This document shows positions 1 through 10,493 of a stretch of 64,000 nt of DNA, in pieces. The notes beneath the pieces were generated by a model. It saw only the letters and a program-made list of their open reading frames with translations. It had not been told where the DNA came from and searched no databases. The DNA lies in contig OW203723.1 in NCBI GenBank assembly GCA_934045075.1, forward strand, positions 5,987,913 to 6,051,912, read 5' to 3'. The DNA comes from Yponomeuta sedellus. Its lineage: Eukaryota > Arthropoda > Insecta > Lepidoptera > Yponomeutidae. A program made the translations under genes and the position numbers. The first letter of the stretch is position 1. Each line of letters opens with the position of its first letter.

Positions 1-419
1 TAATGCTTGGCTTGAAACTCAGACCCTCGTCTCTCAGTATTTGTAGCGGGTGTGATATGTCGTGGTCAGTGTTTTGTGGTTAACCGGCTAGAATAAATCG
101 AATCTCCCGGACATAATCCAATGAGCACGAACACTCAATTTAAATTAGTGGCTTTCTTTGGTCATTTGCTGCCTGTAAATTACCACTAGGGTCTACTATA
201 AATCGGGCATTAATTCTCCTTCACCATTAGAATAATGTATAGCGAACATTAAACCCGATAGAGGGATTTTGTAATCTGTGAATTTCACGTCGGCCGAATA
301 AACGGCGAGCCCCTAAAGCTACCTACCAAGGTTAGGAAACTGTAAAAATAATCGGCCATGCGAAAGTTGGAGGCGCACCGAGGGGTATCAACATATAATG
401 TTAAGAAAGGGTATTGTGT

Positions 420-596
420 GGGGAGTCTTCAAATGTCTTTTTTTAGTATTTGGATGTACCTAGCATATAAGATAACTTGAACTTGTAAAACCAAGAGCAT
501 CTGCCAACAAACTGTTATGCAGTTTGGCAGAAACCAACTTCTCTATTTTTTGTATTTTTATTTGAATAAATGTTTTCAATCAATCAATCAAACAAC
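420..596 (+). repeat. LINE-like 3' tail with (CAAT)n end
   Basis: The stretch ends in AATAAATGTTTTCAATCAAT followed by more CAAT units. The same sequence occurs on the minus strand at about 51170-51305 (shared words include ACCAAGAGCAT and CAAACTGTTATGCA). A shared body with a short tandem tail indicates copies of one retroposon family; the clade is not determined. Confidence 0.6.
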
Positions 597-654
597 ATAA
601 CTTAAAAATTGACGTAACATAACCTTTACAAACAGGAACATAAATTGCTTCTGG

Positions 655-830
655 AACCACACTAGGGTACCCTGTGTTGTGGGAACGTGTAGCAACGACA
701 TCACAAACCTGTAAACATCCAAGACCTGGGGTTTTTTTTTGTTTTTTGGTTCGAACCCGGGACCTTTTGCATGGTAGGCAGATGCGCTACCGCTGCGCCA
801 CAGAGGTCGTCAATATCAAGTAATGAGATG
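655..830 (-). repeat. tRNA-derived SINE (family B), minus copy
   Basis: Read on the minus strand there is a tRNA-like head with box A (TGGCGCAGCGGTAGCGC) and box B (GGTTCGAACC), then A-rich sequence, then CCCCAGGTCTTGGATGTTTA and a tail with GTCGTTGCTACACG..CACAGGGTACC. It matches the copies at 1284, 31962 and 39208. It forms the left arm of a large inverted repeat with the copy at 1284-1396. Confidence 0.75.
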
Positions 831-1225
831 ATTTATACAGCGTCCAGTGGCATCTTCACTCACACTAGATGGGTGAAGGGACCACTCCGACGCTGTAAGA
901 CGCTGACTCGCAAGCGAGAGAACCAGGTTCGACCCCCAGTACGGGCATGTACCAATGACTCGGTTTAATTTCAAAGTTACGTGCATTTGCGAAATTGTAG
1001 TCGTAATACCACACGCTAACCGTGAAGGAGAGCATCGTGAGGAAACCCGCGGCTTGGTTGGCTCCGCACGTATTGACTAGTGTTTCCTGTGGGCTAGGCC
1101 GACTAAGCTGTCAGGATGGTATCGGTGCTGGGCAAGCCTACACCATAAAAAACCATGTCCCAGGCCCTCATCCGAGTGGTCCCTTCAAGCACTACAGCGT
1201 CGGAGTGGTCCCTTCACCAATCTAG
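831..1225. repeat. centre of the SINE inverted repeat, containing a third tRNA-like SINE (family C)
   Basis: 831-905 is complementary to about 1196-1280 (shared words such as GTCCAGTGGCATCTTCACTC). Between them lies family C: a box B-like GGTTCGACCCCCAG at 926-939, then GTGAGGAAACCCGCGG and a GTGCTGGGCAAGCC end. Family C recurs at 10500 and 63393. Confidence 0.55.
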
Positions 1226-1283
1226 TGTGAGTGAAGATGCCACTGGACGCTGTATAAATCATCTCATTACTTAATATTGACGA

Positions 1284-1396
1284 CGTCTGTGGCGCAGCGG
1301 TAGCGCCTCTGCCTACCATGCAGGAGGTCCCCCGGGTTCGAACCAAAAAACAAAAAGACCGTTCGAAACAAAAAAAAACCCCAGGTCTTGGATGTT
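1284..1396 (+). repeat. tRNA-derived SINE (family B), plus copy
   Basis: The tRNA-like head GACGTCTGTGGCGCAGCGGT at 1283 has box A, and box B reads GGGTTCGAACC at 1334-1344. It is followed by an A-rich stretch and CCCCAGGTCTTGGATG. It is the inverted partner of the copy at 655-830, so the two head toward each other through about 450 bp. Confidence 0.75.
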
Positions 1397-2180
1397 TTAT
1401 TATTTTTTAAGAAATAACAAAACTACTATACTACGAGTATTATACAAAGACAGTTTTCATATACTACGAGTATTACTATTTGTTGCGCAGTGTGTCATAA
1501 TGACGGATAATATTCTGAGAATTTTTTAACCAAATTTTTTTACTATCTATTACGATTCAAGAGATAAAAGTTTACATAAACCATCAGGAACAGAGACGTC
1601 GTAGTCATATTTAGTAAGGTCCTGTTTGGCACTCTCCGGCTACTGTTTTGTATATTGAGTATTTTGATTTACTACTTAGAAAGTAAGGAATAAAAATAAA
1701 CGAAAATTCACATAAAATGGCAAAATTTTACATTTCTCTAATTTTACAACGTAACGCCTTATTTATAGTATTTGCCTTCCTCTTTATGATACCGCCTCAA
1801 GATAAACATAACTACCTACTCTGAAAATATACGTTACGTCTGTGTTCAGAGTAGGGTTATCTCCGAATGAAGAACAATAGTACAGCGTTGAGATCTGCTT
1901 CAAAGTGCAAACAGCTGAGAGTAACTTTAGCTGTGACGCGCTCAGACAAAGCATTAGCGTAGTAAGCGAACCTCGGCGCAGTCCTTGAGGGAACAGGTTG
2001 TCACGCTGAACAAATGAGGCCTTCAGTAGAATACGGCGTCGCAGGAGGGCCCTTGAGAGCGGATGTGCAAATCCGTAAGCAAACAAGATCTTACAACGCT
2101 CTTTGTTTCGTATTGAGCGCAGACATGGTTTCTGAAACAGAAAGAAATTGAAAGTGTAGTAGTGAGTAATTGCGCCATTG
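1397..2180. other. unassigned AT-rich spacer
   Basis: No gene or recognisable repeat was seen. Open frames here lack codon structure or homology. Confidence 0.5.
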
Positions 2181-2188
2181 TACGTAGC

Positions 2189-2237
2189 AAACCCCAGTGT
2201 CTGAAGAGTTATTTTAATACTTCAGACACTGGGGTTT
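2189..2237. repeat. perfect 18-bp-arm hairpin
   Basis: AAACCCCAGTGTCTGAAG (2189-2206) is exactly complementary to 2220-2237 across a 13-nt loop. The preceding CGCCATTGTACGTAGCAAAC is repeated directly about 155 bp on (near 2331), so the hairpin sits in a locally duplicated stretch. Confidence 0.85.
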
Positions 2238-2465
2238 CCTCTCAGCTTTTCCATTCACGAAAAATACCGTGAGGAAACACGGGTCAGAAACCCTAGACCT
2301 GAGATTTTCGCACTTAGCCTCGAAGTTGGGCCATTGTACGTAGCAAACGCCGAGGTATGTTGACACTTTAGACTAGGGTTTCCTTACCTTGTGTTCCTTC
2401 AGTTAGCGAGTGGTATTGCTACGATAACTTCACATATGTACATAATTTAGAAAACCATTGGTACT

Positions 2466-2544
2466 ACGTGGCGTGATTCGAATCTACGACCTCCCGATGT
2501 AGAAGCCGGCGTTATACGGCGCCGCTACCACCGCTTATAGGAAC
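2466..2544 (-). repeat. tRNA-like SINE head, minus strand
   Basis: Minus strand reads GCGGTGGTAGCGGCGCC (box A-like) followed by AGATTCGAATCACGCC (box B-like). Spacing is compatible with a tRNA-derived SINE. No second copy of exactly this head was noticed, so family membership is unknown. Confidence 0.5.
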
Positions 2545-3135
2545 CGTTTATTGACGTATCAAGACAAGAGGTCGAGGCTAAGTATTTCGCCAACTCAGTC
2601 CAGTCAACACAGTGAATTTGGCAGCGCTGAATTTCAGTCATAAAAAACCTCGAATGAAATAACATAATAATACGATTAATAGTAAATGCGCCTGGAGGTT
2701 TCTGTTCCGTTCAAATGCTGATTATGACGTCACAGGGAGACAGGGAACTCATGAAATAAAACTTAAAAAAACCTTAATATAGGGATGTTGCTATATGCAA
2801 GAAAGTTAAAACGACACGATACCCCTGACTGTGTTAAGAAAACAGTTTTCAGCTTCGGTAAAATGGCGAAAATCGCCTTGGGACATGTTGGACTTGTTTA
2901 CAAAGCAACTATACTGGCTAGGTAGCTCTCATTCAGTCCTGTAACTATATACAGTACGAGCCGCGGATCTGCGGCGCGTCTGCCCGTGGCGTCTGCACAC
3001 CGCATACATCTAACAGACGCATCACGCTCCGGAGATATTGCGTGATACTGTGAACATTGGTGGCCTATTACACAAGCGAATCTTTCCGGCACGGGAGGCC
3101 ACCAGCCGGTGGTGTGGTTAAATTCTATGTAAGTT

Positions 3136-3195
3136 TCTACTGACGTTTATAAGTAGATGCGAGAGTCTACTGACGTTTATAAGTAGATGCGAGAG
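3136..3195. repeat. exact 2 x 30-bp tandem duplication
   Basis: The unit starting TCTACTGACGTTTATAAG is repeated head to tail without a mismatch (3136-3165 and 3166-3195). Each unit contains CTACTGACG..AAGTAG, a small inverted motif. Confidence 0.9.
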
Positions 3196-3250
3196 TAACA
3201 CAAACCTACATATCAGGTTAATTTATGGGTTTTGTTTTCATTTTCTGATG

Positions 3251-3389
3251 GTTCGATCGATATTTTCAGATTTATACCCCAAAAGACGGACTGATTTCTT
3301 GTTTGATTAACAACGACGATGTGATCGATATTTTGCGATTTACCTACACCCCAAAAAAGGGGGTGAATTTTTGTTTGATTAACAATTCG
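3251..3389. repeat. imperfect 2 x ~68-bp direct repeat
   Basis: Both units share GATCGATATTTT, ACCCCAAAA and TTGTTTGATTAACAA in the same order, with many differences between. It is an old tandem duplication. Open frames on both strands across it are by-products of the repetition. Confidence 0.7.
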
Positions 3390-4101
3390 TTTGTTTTTTA
3401 TTTTAAAATTTATTGCTCTCAAAGTTGTGTTGACAATAAGATTAAGTTGGCTCAAATTGCTCAAAGTCCACAAGCCTTTGAGCCATTTGAAATGCAACTC
3501 AACTCGAAGCGAATTTGTTTTCTTTTTTCATTTTGCATCCATCACTTAAAAACCTCCACGGGTACAGGCAAGCTTTCCTCAAACATTCGCAGCGCCATGA
3601 AAATCTAAGCCTGTGCAATTTCGAAGGCGGAACCCGCAAGCTGTCAGAGGCACTCAGTCTGATGAGGGAGGATGCGGGGCGTGGGTGTTGCATAAATAAT
3701 GCCTAGGACAGGCTGGGAACGGCACTAATGAATACTGGAATGGATATTATATTGGTGAGGCATAGATTGGTTTTGCGCGTGATTGGCGGGCTAGTTTACG
3801 GCCGAAACAATTTATGGTATAGAAAAATGTCACATGCAATAAAAAAAATAAACTTAAAAAACTTCATGATACTTTCGACATAAATAATTACTTAGAATAT
3901 TTAAAAAGAATGTCGTTAAATAATTTTAAAATGTAAAATAAATAGACCACCCCTAGACTTACCTGACCCAAAAGTCCCCATAAGGGCATTACTGAGCTGC
4001 ACAGCGAGAGAGATCCTCTGCATCAGAAATGACCCGGAGCGGTGGTCAAAACTACGCTTCCTCAAACGCCGCTCTAATTCTTTAATAAATTATATTATAT
4101 T

Positions 4102-4245
4102 TCTGCTTGAATAAGTGGGAGGGAGGGCGGTGCATTAACTAACCGCGTGGCGCTTGTGGAATTTTTGGCGGAATTTAGCAAAGTAATTTTCAGTTTTTAA
4201 TGCTATTATGGATTTCCGCAAAGTAACGCCTGATTCTATACAATT
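4102..4245 (+). mobile_element. half copy of an inverted-repeat element (family D)
   Basis: From TTCTGCTT through GTGCATTAACTAACCGCG and GGCGGAATTTAGCAAAGTAA to CGCCTGATTCTATACAATT this matches the right half of the element at 7741-8256. Its last ~60 bp equal the terminal inverted repeat of that element. The left arm is missing here. Confidence 0.6.
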
Positions 4246-5540
4246 AATTATATTTTTAATCAATGATAGACTGATGCAGATGATTTCATAATGTTGTTCA
4301 AGTTCGTTCACCACAGTTGACCTTCATGATTCACGTTAAGTTAGTAGAAGTTCAATAGAAACACATTACTTTTTTAGCAGATTGCGCTTCGAAACATCAT
4401 CTTGACAGTTCTTGATTGTTCAAAATAGAAATCCTAATAAAAAGTCGAGCATCGATCGCTTGGGCACTCTCGCTGCGACTCGATCATTTGTATAGACGCC
4501 CACTGAATAGATAATGCATTCATTACCCACCGTGCACGAGATACAACAGAAGGTCTTTGTTACGGAATGGACTGTATAAACAAGAAAACTAATGGACAAC
4601 GGGTGAAACGAAGTATAATAGGAAAATATTACAAGAAATGGGTGGTGACAACAAGAATATTAGAGAATGAGTGGCATGTGGAAGATACTTCAACAAAACA
4701 AAAAAATGTACAAATTATAAAATTAATCCAAGGAGTTTTCAACAGTAACTCCTTAAAAGTAGGCTACTGTCGATAATGCATGATTCGATAGTTTATTTAT
4801 TTTTAGTTTCGGCCTCCAACACCCAGCCTATTCGTGATCATCAGTGTTATTGTAATACAAACGTGTTATTGAAATGACGCAAACACCGAAAACAGTTTGT
4901 TCAGTATCAATAGTTAAACTTCTTCATATTTGTGTGTGGAAGTTGTTTAATATGTATACCGACGAAACTGTTGCTGGCTGAGCGTTTTTTTTAATAACCC
5001 TTTATGTAATCTAATAAAATATAACGCCGATTTTAAATGTCAAATGGTTTTAGTTATAAAGATGATCATAATTTCTTTTACAGCCATGAAAGATGAGAAA
5101 ACAAAATAAAAATAAAGTTTCTCTCTGAATTTTTCAGATCTCCAATGTTTGGTAGAGATATTGGATGCACGGGGAGAGGATATGTTTCAGCATTTAAGGC
5201 GGTCATCGCCGTTCAATTTAAATATTTTATGACTGCATAGACTTGGAAAGGAATGTTTCTCTGTTGTTATTCTGTTGGGTTTATGTTGTGATTGCACAGC
5301 GAAGCGACGGAGGCGGGACAATGCACCCGCAGTCTTGGAAATCGAGTGCCTTGGTGTCTACTCTAGGTACAGCACAGACTATTAGGGCTTGCACCCATCT
5401 CCTACATTATCCCAAAAGTAGTGCTGTAATTATTTGCTGTATACTCATAATAGCTTTCAAAACATTATATAAATTCGCGCCTGTATCCCGTAGGGTTTTT
5501 TCCCTCTTTATTTTCATTTCTTGCCACCGGCTCCAAACTA

Positions 5541-5566
5541 TACGTCTACAATATATTGTAGACGTA
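5541..5566. repeat. perfect 26-bp palindrome
   Basis: TACGTCTACAATA is followed directly by its exact reverse complement. A further partial copy, GTCTACAATAT, follows at about 5579-5589. No transcription-factor or terminator assignment is justified. Confidence 0.85.
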
Positions 5567-6017
5567 TCTACAATATCAAGTCTACAATATGTACATCGAC
5601 TTTAAAGGACATATTCATTTTAATTATCTCTGTTTCTTTTGTAGCGTTTTGAAGTTTGTTTTTATTTAAAACAAATATATTTTACGAGGACTTCGCAAAA
5701 TCGTGTTTTCCGAAAGCTAATTTACGAGTCATAGTCACGAGAGATACAAAAATATTAAATCGCTTCAAGTGTGCCATAAAAATATGACGAATTCCCTCGA
5801 TTTATTCAGGTTCTCAACATCAGATTCTTACTTGGTGACCATGGGACCCCCGTTGTCTACCCGTTCAAATAAAAATAGATTTTTATAAATCGGGCCGCGC
5901 GTCTTCGGTAAATCGGGGAACATAAATAAAAGATCCAGATTTGCTTGCGCGATGCAGGAATGGCGGAGTATGCAGTGCGCGCGCAGAGTTGACATGTTCT
6001 CGCCACAGTTTATTGTA

Positions 6018-6278
6018 ATTATAATATTTTTATTTTAAATGCACTAACCCGTGCTAAGGACAATTTTAAAAACCTATTTAGAGGCTGAGAATTCCACCCA
6101 TACCGACTAAAACACTTTACACTATACAGAGAATAGTGTAAAGAGGTTCGAAATTTCACTGATGCCGGTAAGTCGCCCATTAGCTCAGTTGGAAAGAGCG
6201 CTGGCACGGATAGCCAGAGGTCGCGGGTTCGAATCCCGGCATGGGTGGAATTTTTAGCCTCTAAATAGGTTTTTAAAA
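6018..6278 (+). mobile_element. family A retroposon: inverted arm + tRNA-like module, 13-bp target duplication
   Basis: ACAGTTTATTGTA flanks the insertion exactly (6005-6017 and 6278-6290, one base of overlap in assignment). The insert opens with an arm reading AATGCACTAACCCGTGCTAA..AAAAACCTATTTAGAGGCT, which is the reverse complement of the family's 3' tail. It continues with a short hairpin (CTTTACACTAT..ATAGTGTAAAG) and a tRNA-like stretch (box A TAGCTCAGTTGG, box B GGTTCGAATCC) and ends GCCTCTAAATAGGTTTTTAA. A cloverleaf-like fold is possible, but the loop base before the anticodon is C instead of U, so it is not an ordinary tRNA gene. The 13-bp duplication points to target-primed insertion rather than a cut-and-paste element. 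Confidence 0.8.
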
Positions 6279-7569
6279 CAGTTTATTGTAGTTTATATTA
6301 AAAAAGGGTTTCCGTGGGGCGCGTTTCCGAATAGTTACAATAAAGCGAACTGCCTTAGAACAAACTAAGGTGTAACGAAGGGTTTGTTAGGAGGTAGACT
6401 GTTTTGCGAGTAGGGACCCTCCTATCAGACAGCCAAGTGTCCTTTAGATGTCTCTCTACAAACTATTTCTTATAAATGGCATTACACGCTTTCGGCATCC
6501 GTCGTTCCTTGTAAATTGATTCTCTCGGAATTCAATATCATATATGCTTGATGTCGTATAGTCACGTTGTCGTGTAAATAAGATATGATGAAAATGGGAT
6601 TAGAGCGTGGAAGAATTCGTAAGCTAGGAATTATTTAGGACGTAATAAGGCTAAAAACATACACCAACTAACAGTGATGTAATAATTTGGACGCTGGTAA
6701 TATCATATGAAGAAGATTTTCCTAAATGACTAGTGCTTAGATTTCCATGGCTTCTTTTTTGTATACGTGTGTGTGAGTCTTCTTTCTTGTCGAAAGCGTC
6801 GACTCTTCCTCAGACATCTCGTTCCCAAAACCGCGCCACTGCAAATATTCTTCATACACCCATAAAATAGATAAGTTAAAAATGTTCTGTCACACAGAAA
6901 TAAAGCGCAGCGGTTTTCGCTTGACCAGTAAAGCTATCAATAAACTCAACTCAAACTCTAAAAGTTTTTATTCACTATAAAAACGAAATGTTTACTTATG
7001 AACGTCAAAACCTGTGTCGTAACTGTTAGTTTCACAATTAAAAGATTATGTGGAGAAGATGGTGACAAAGAAACTCCACATTTATTCTTTTCAAAACGGG
7101 TTTTAACTTAACTAACAAAGTTACACCAGACATAATTGTCCCCGTTGATATTATTTAAATATTACTTTATACATTTGTTACAAATTCTCAATATGAGCAC
7201 GCGAAAATTTTTGTTAAACATTGTAAGACATTCATGAGTAAGGGAATGATATATTATGTCTAAAGCCTGCATGGGGTCCTATGGGATCACACTCTCGACT
7301 TTGATAGATCGGAGACCTCGCTGCAGTATGTTATGCTCCCTTTTTATTTTACGAAGTGTTTTTGGATAAACCGGTATTTTCCGTCTACACTTGCGATTAC
7401 AAGTAACGATTATATCAATCATAAAACAACGTTATCTAATAGTGTGTTGTCATTGATAACAAGGCTAACAACTTATAACGGGCCTCGCGAAGTGGAATTT
7501 CCATCAACGATTTTTAATTTAATGTATCCTATTTTCCGATAATAGATTAATCAAATCTTGATTTTGCTT

Positions 7570-7715
7570 ATCATGCAGCTTATACTAATCCGCAGGTAGA
7601 CGTAGGTCTTCCCCAAGGCATGCCACTTCCTTCTTCCCCGGACATCCTCATTCAGCCGCTGCCAGCACAGGTTGGTCGGTCCAGTAGGATTCCGAGCTCC
7701 GTTTGCCAGTTCGGC
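7570..7715 (-). repeat. decayed LINE-tail fragment
   Basis: Words such as GTCTTCCCCAAGGCATGCCACTTCCTTCT and CGAGCTCCGTTTGCCAG-like text resemble the minus-strand LINE tail at 8262-8425 and a short piece near 44860. Strongly diverged; orientation inferred from those copies. Confidence 0.35.
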
Positions 7716-7740
7716 TTTTGCTTCCTTACAACTATCAGAT

Positions 7741-8256
7741 ATTGTATGGAATCAGGCGTTACATAATAGTCCGAAATCCATAATAGCATTAAAAAGTGAA
7801 AATTACTTTGCTAAATTCCGCCAAAAATCCAATTGTGTCTCACACAAGTGTTGGTGTCGGTGGTGGTGTGTTCGTGTCTTGCTTCTGCTTAAAAAAGTGG
7901 GAGGGCGGGCGGTGCATTAACTAACCGCATGGTATTTTCTAAGGTTAACACGAGCAGTAGACATAATTAAAACTGTTTTTATACGGATTTATGCTCGTTT
8001 ATTACATTTTTACAATTTTCCAACGTTTCGGCACTTTTTCAGGTGCCGTGGTCCCGGATGACGTGGTCAGTCATCCGAAACAGAAAATCAGGACCACGGC
8101 ACCTGAAAAAGTGCCGAAACGTTGGAAAATTGTAAAAATGTAATAAACGAGCATAAATCCGTATAAAAACAGTTTTAATTATAACCGCATGGTGCTTGTC
8201 GAATTTTTGGCGGAATTTAGCAAAGTAATTTTGCACTTTTTAAAGCTATTATGGAT
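7741..8256. mobile_element. inverted-repeat element (family D) carrying a nested insertion
   Basis: The left arm (7741-7833) and right arm (8194-8256) are complementary over about 60 bp, with CCATAATAGCATTAAAAA.. against TTTTTAAAGCTATTATGG and GCTAAATTCCGCCAAAAAT against ATTTTTGGCGGAATTTAGC. The right half matches 4102-4245. The element is split by the 7934-8181 insertion. It has no coding capacity, so it is MITE-like; its right end runs into a LINE tail. Confidence 0.65.
7934..8181. mobile_element. nested insertion built of a perfect 92-bp inverted repeat, 12-bp target duplication
   Basis: TAACCGCATGGT occurs at 7922-7933 and again at 8182-8193. Inside, 7963-8054 and 8091-8182 are exact reverse complements over 92 bp, separated by 36 nt that itself holds a CGGATGAC/GTCATCCG hairpin. 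Each arm contains GGCACCTGAAAAAGTGCC, GAAACGTTGG and AATAAACGAGC. A single-arm copy lies at 52949-53046. The arrangement (12-bp duplication, inverted tails, stem followed by GAAAC) resembles Penelope-like retroelement ends, but this is inference. Confidence 0.75.
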
Positions 8257-8261
8257 GTCAC

Positions 8262-8425
8262 AACTATCAATCAATCAGCCTATATTCGTCCATTGCTGGA
8301 CATAGGCTTCCCTCAATGAATGCCACTCCTTTCTGTTCTCATCCAACTACTGCCAGCAATCTGCTTCAGATCGTCGGTCTCCATTCGAGCTTCGAGAACC
8401 AGCACACTGCCACTTAAGCTTGCTA
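8262..8425 (-). repeat. RTE-like LINE 3' fragment
   Basis: Minus-strand text ending ..GGGAAGCCTATGTCCAGCAATGG..ATAGGCTG matches the 3' end of the LINE family seen at 13470-13731 (CCTATGTCCAGCAGTGGAC). A short CAAT-like stretch abuts its end at 8265. Coding content is lost. Confidence 0.55.
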
Positions 8426-9165
8426 TAATCCTATAGGATATGACCGTCGCCTTAGTTCTTTGGCGGTTTGTTAATCACAACCAAGTTTGTGCGAGTGCGC
8501 GTCCTATGCTTATGGTAGTAGCGACGGCTAATGAATTATGCAAATGTTTATTATAGAGCCCTATCAGAGCGGAAACCCTCTCGCCCGCGACCTTGCCTTT
8601 CGACCTACAATACGACGTGAGGTTTATACAATAATAGGCTTTACTGTGTAGTTTATTTGCGTAACTATCTGAATATGCATATGCCATATGCATACACTTT
8701 ACGATAGGGTACCAAAGGGTTGCTAATAGCTCTATCACTTATTCCCCGGGTTAACAGTTGACGAAGTTATCTGTGCTATTGAGTATGATCCTAGTCTTCA
8801 ACATCCTTGTAGCACCCAATTTTAAACTTTCGCGACTTGTACACAGAGATAGAATATTTTCGGGGCTTAATCGCGTAGTAATTTATTGCTATTTTACCTC
8901 GACGTTTCGACGACGTAACAGCCATACTTCACAACGGACCGGTGGCCGGCGTGAGCAACGAAAAAAACTAAAATGAAACCTTATACATATTATATTTTTA
9001 AGGCAAAACTGGGGGGAAAACGCCCGGCCCCTTGCCTGTGCCCGTGCGTCCGTCGCGTCGTCGCGGCAACCGGCTTTTTTAGGCAGTGCATTGTTGTCTC
9101 TAACTTCGTAAGTATACGGATTCCCCCACGTTGCCGGCCCGAAGTCACGTGGTTACCTTAACTAA

Positions 9166-9966
9166 TTATATTAATACAGAGAATATTATACTATTTTTAA
9201 TGCACTAACCCGGGCTAAGGACAATTTTAAAAACCTATTTAAAGAGAGAGCGCTATTTGTAGAGCGCTGGCACGGATAGTCAGAGGTTGCGGGTTCGAAT
9301 CCCGGCATGGGTGAAATTTTTAGCCTCTAAATAGGTTTTTAAATTTGTTCCTTAGCACGGGTTAGTGCATTAAAAATAAAAATAGTATAACCATGTGGGT
9401 ACAGTGATATCGTTCCGATGTTAAACCTAACTGCAAAGTAGGTAGTCGGGGCTGTAAGTAATGCAATTTGCTTAAGTCAGATGTCGCTGCCTGTACGTAA
9501 TACAGAGAATAGTGTAGAGGTTCGAAATTTCACTGATGCCGTGAGTCGCCCATTGGCTCAATTGGTAGAGCGCTGGCACGGATAGCCAGAGGTTGCGGGT
9601 TCGAATCCCGGCATGGGTGAAATTTTTAGCCTCTAAATAGGTTTTTAAATTTGTTCCTTTGCACGGGTTAGTGCATTAAAAATAAAAATAGTATATCCTA
9701 TTTAAAGGCTAAAAAATCCTTAAAAATAAAAATAGTAAAATCATGTGGGTACAGCGATATCATTCCGATGTAAAAACCTAACTGCAAAGTAGGTACTCGG
9801 GGCTGTAAGTGATGCAATTTACTTCAGCCAGATGTCGCTGCCTGTACGTAATACAGAGATTAGTGTAAAAGAGCTCAGTTGGAAAGAGCGCTGGCACGGA
9901 TAGCCGGAGGTCGCGGTTTCGAATCCCGGCATGCGTGGAATTTTTAGCCTCTAAATAGGTTTTTAG
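9166..9966 (+). mobile_element. multimeric family A retroposon array within one 12-bp target duplication
   Basis: TACCTTAACTAA flanks the whole array at 9154-9165 and 9967-9978. Three units follow in order: a partial one with both inverted arms (about 9183-9392), a long one (about 9393-9692) and a third (about 9737-9965). Each has CATGTGGGTACAG.GATATC, CTAACTGCAAAGTAGGTA and GATGTCGCTGCCTGTACGTA upstream of the tRNA-like module (boxes A and B), except that the first lacks that upstream part. Tails share TAGCCTCTAAATAGG and, in units one and two, GCACGGGTTAGTGCATTAAA. A single outer duplication with no copies between units indicates one multimeric insertion, or later unequal exchange inside one insertion. 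Confidence 0.75.
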
Positions 9967-10493
9967 TACCTTAACTAAGTTGAGCCCACGAATACAGGTC
10001 GACGCACTGTTGTTTGTATATTATACCTATGATACGAACAAGGGCACAGTATATGAAGCGACTCAATAATGTTATTAAGCGACAGCTCATTAGTTTTTCA
10101 GAAATAAATCATCAGTTGTTATATTTTCCCCCTGGATGACGGCACCACTCACGGCCCTTCGATTAAATTGACTAAATTGGAGTACTTTTGTGCATACCTA
10201 CTTCTACACTGTGTACCAAGTTAAGTCTCCAAACCTAAGTTGACGTGTGATCTTTGTGATGTCCTAGTCTGGTTACCAAAGCAAAGGGTATCCTAGTTTG
10301 GGACCAGTACAAGTGATTGTGTTGTGTTGAAGTTAACTGCTCAATTATATTTCTGCACTAAACAGCCAAAAAGTGGGTTTGCCTGCGTATCAGTAGCATG
10401 AAGGTCATATAACACTTGTTCAAATCGACCTTGCTATCTGTTACGCCAGGTATCGCCTTTTAACGTGTGTTGGTACTTTTATTTGGCTCGTGC

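Noticed and set aside
410..441. RAG1-style second Asp sought at the SPLHSYIRF motif of the minus-strand gene
   Set aside because: Coordinates are nominal. I first matched RAG1 D708 to this motif, which has Ser. Counting back from the zinc Cys pair puts D708 at the MVDGKV Asp instead, so the triad is complete.
6178..6248. tRNA gene call at the family A module
   Set aside because: Boxes A and B and a cloverleaf are present, but the base before the anticodon is C, copies are many and embedded in a repeat with its own ends and target duplications.
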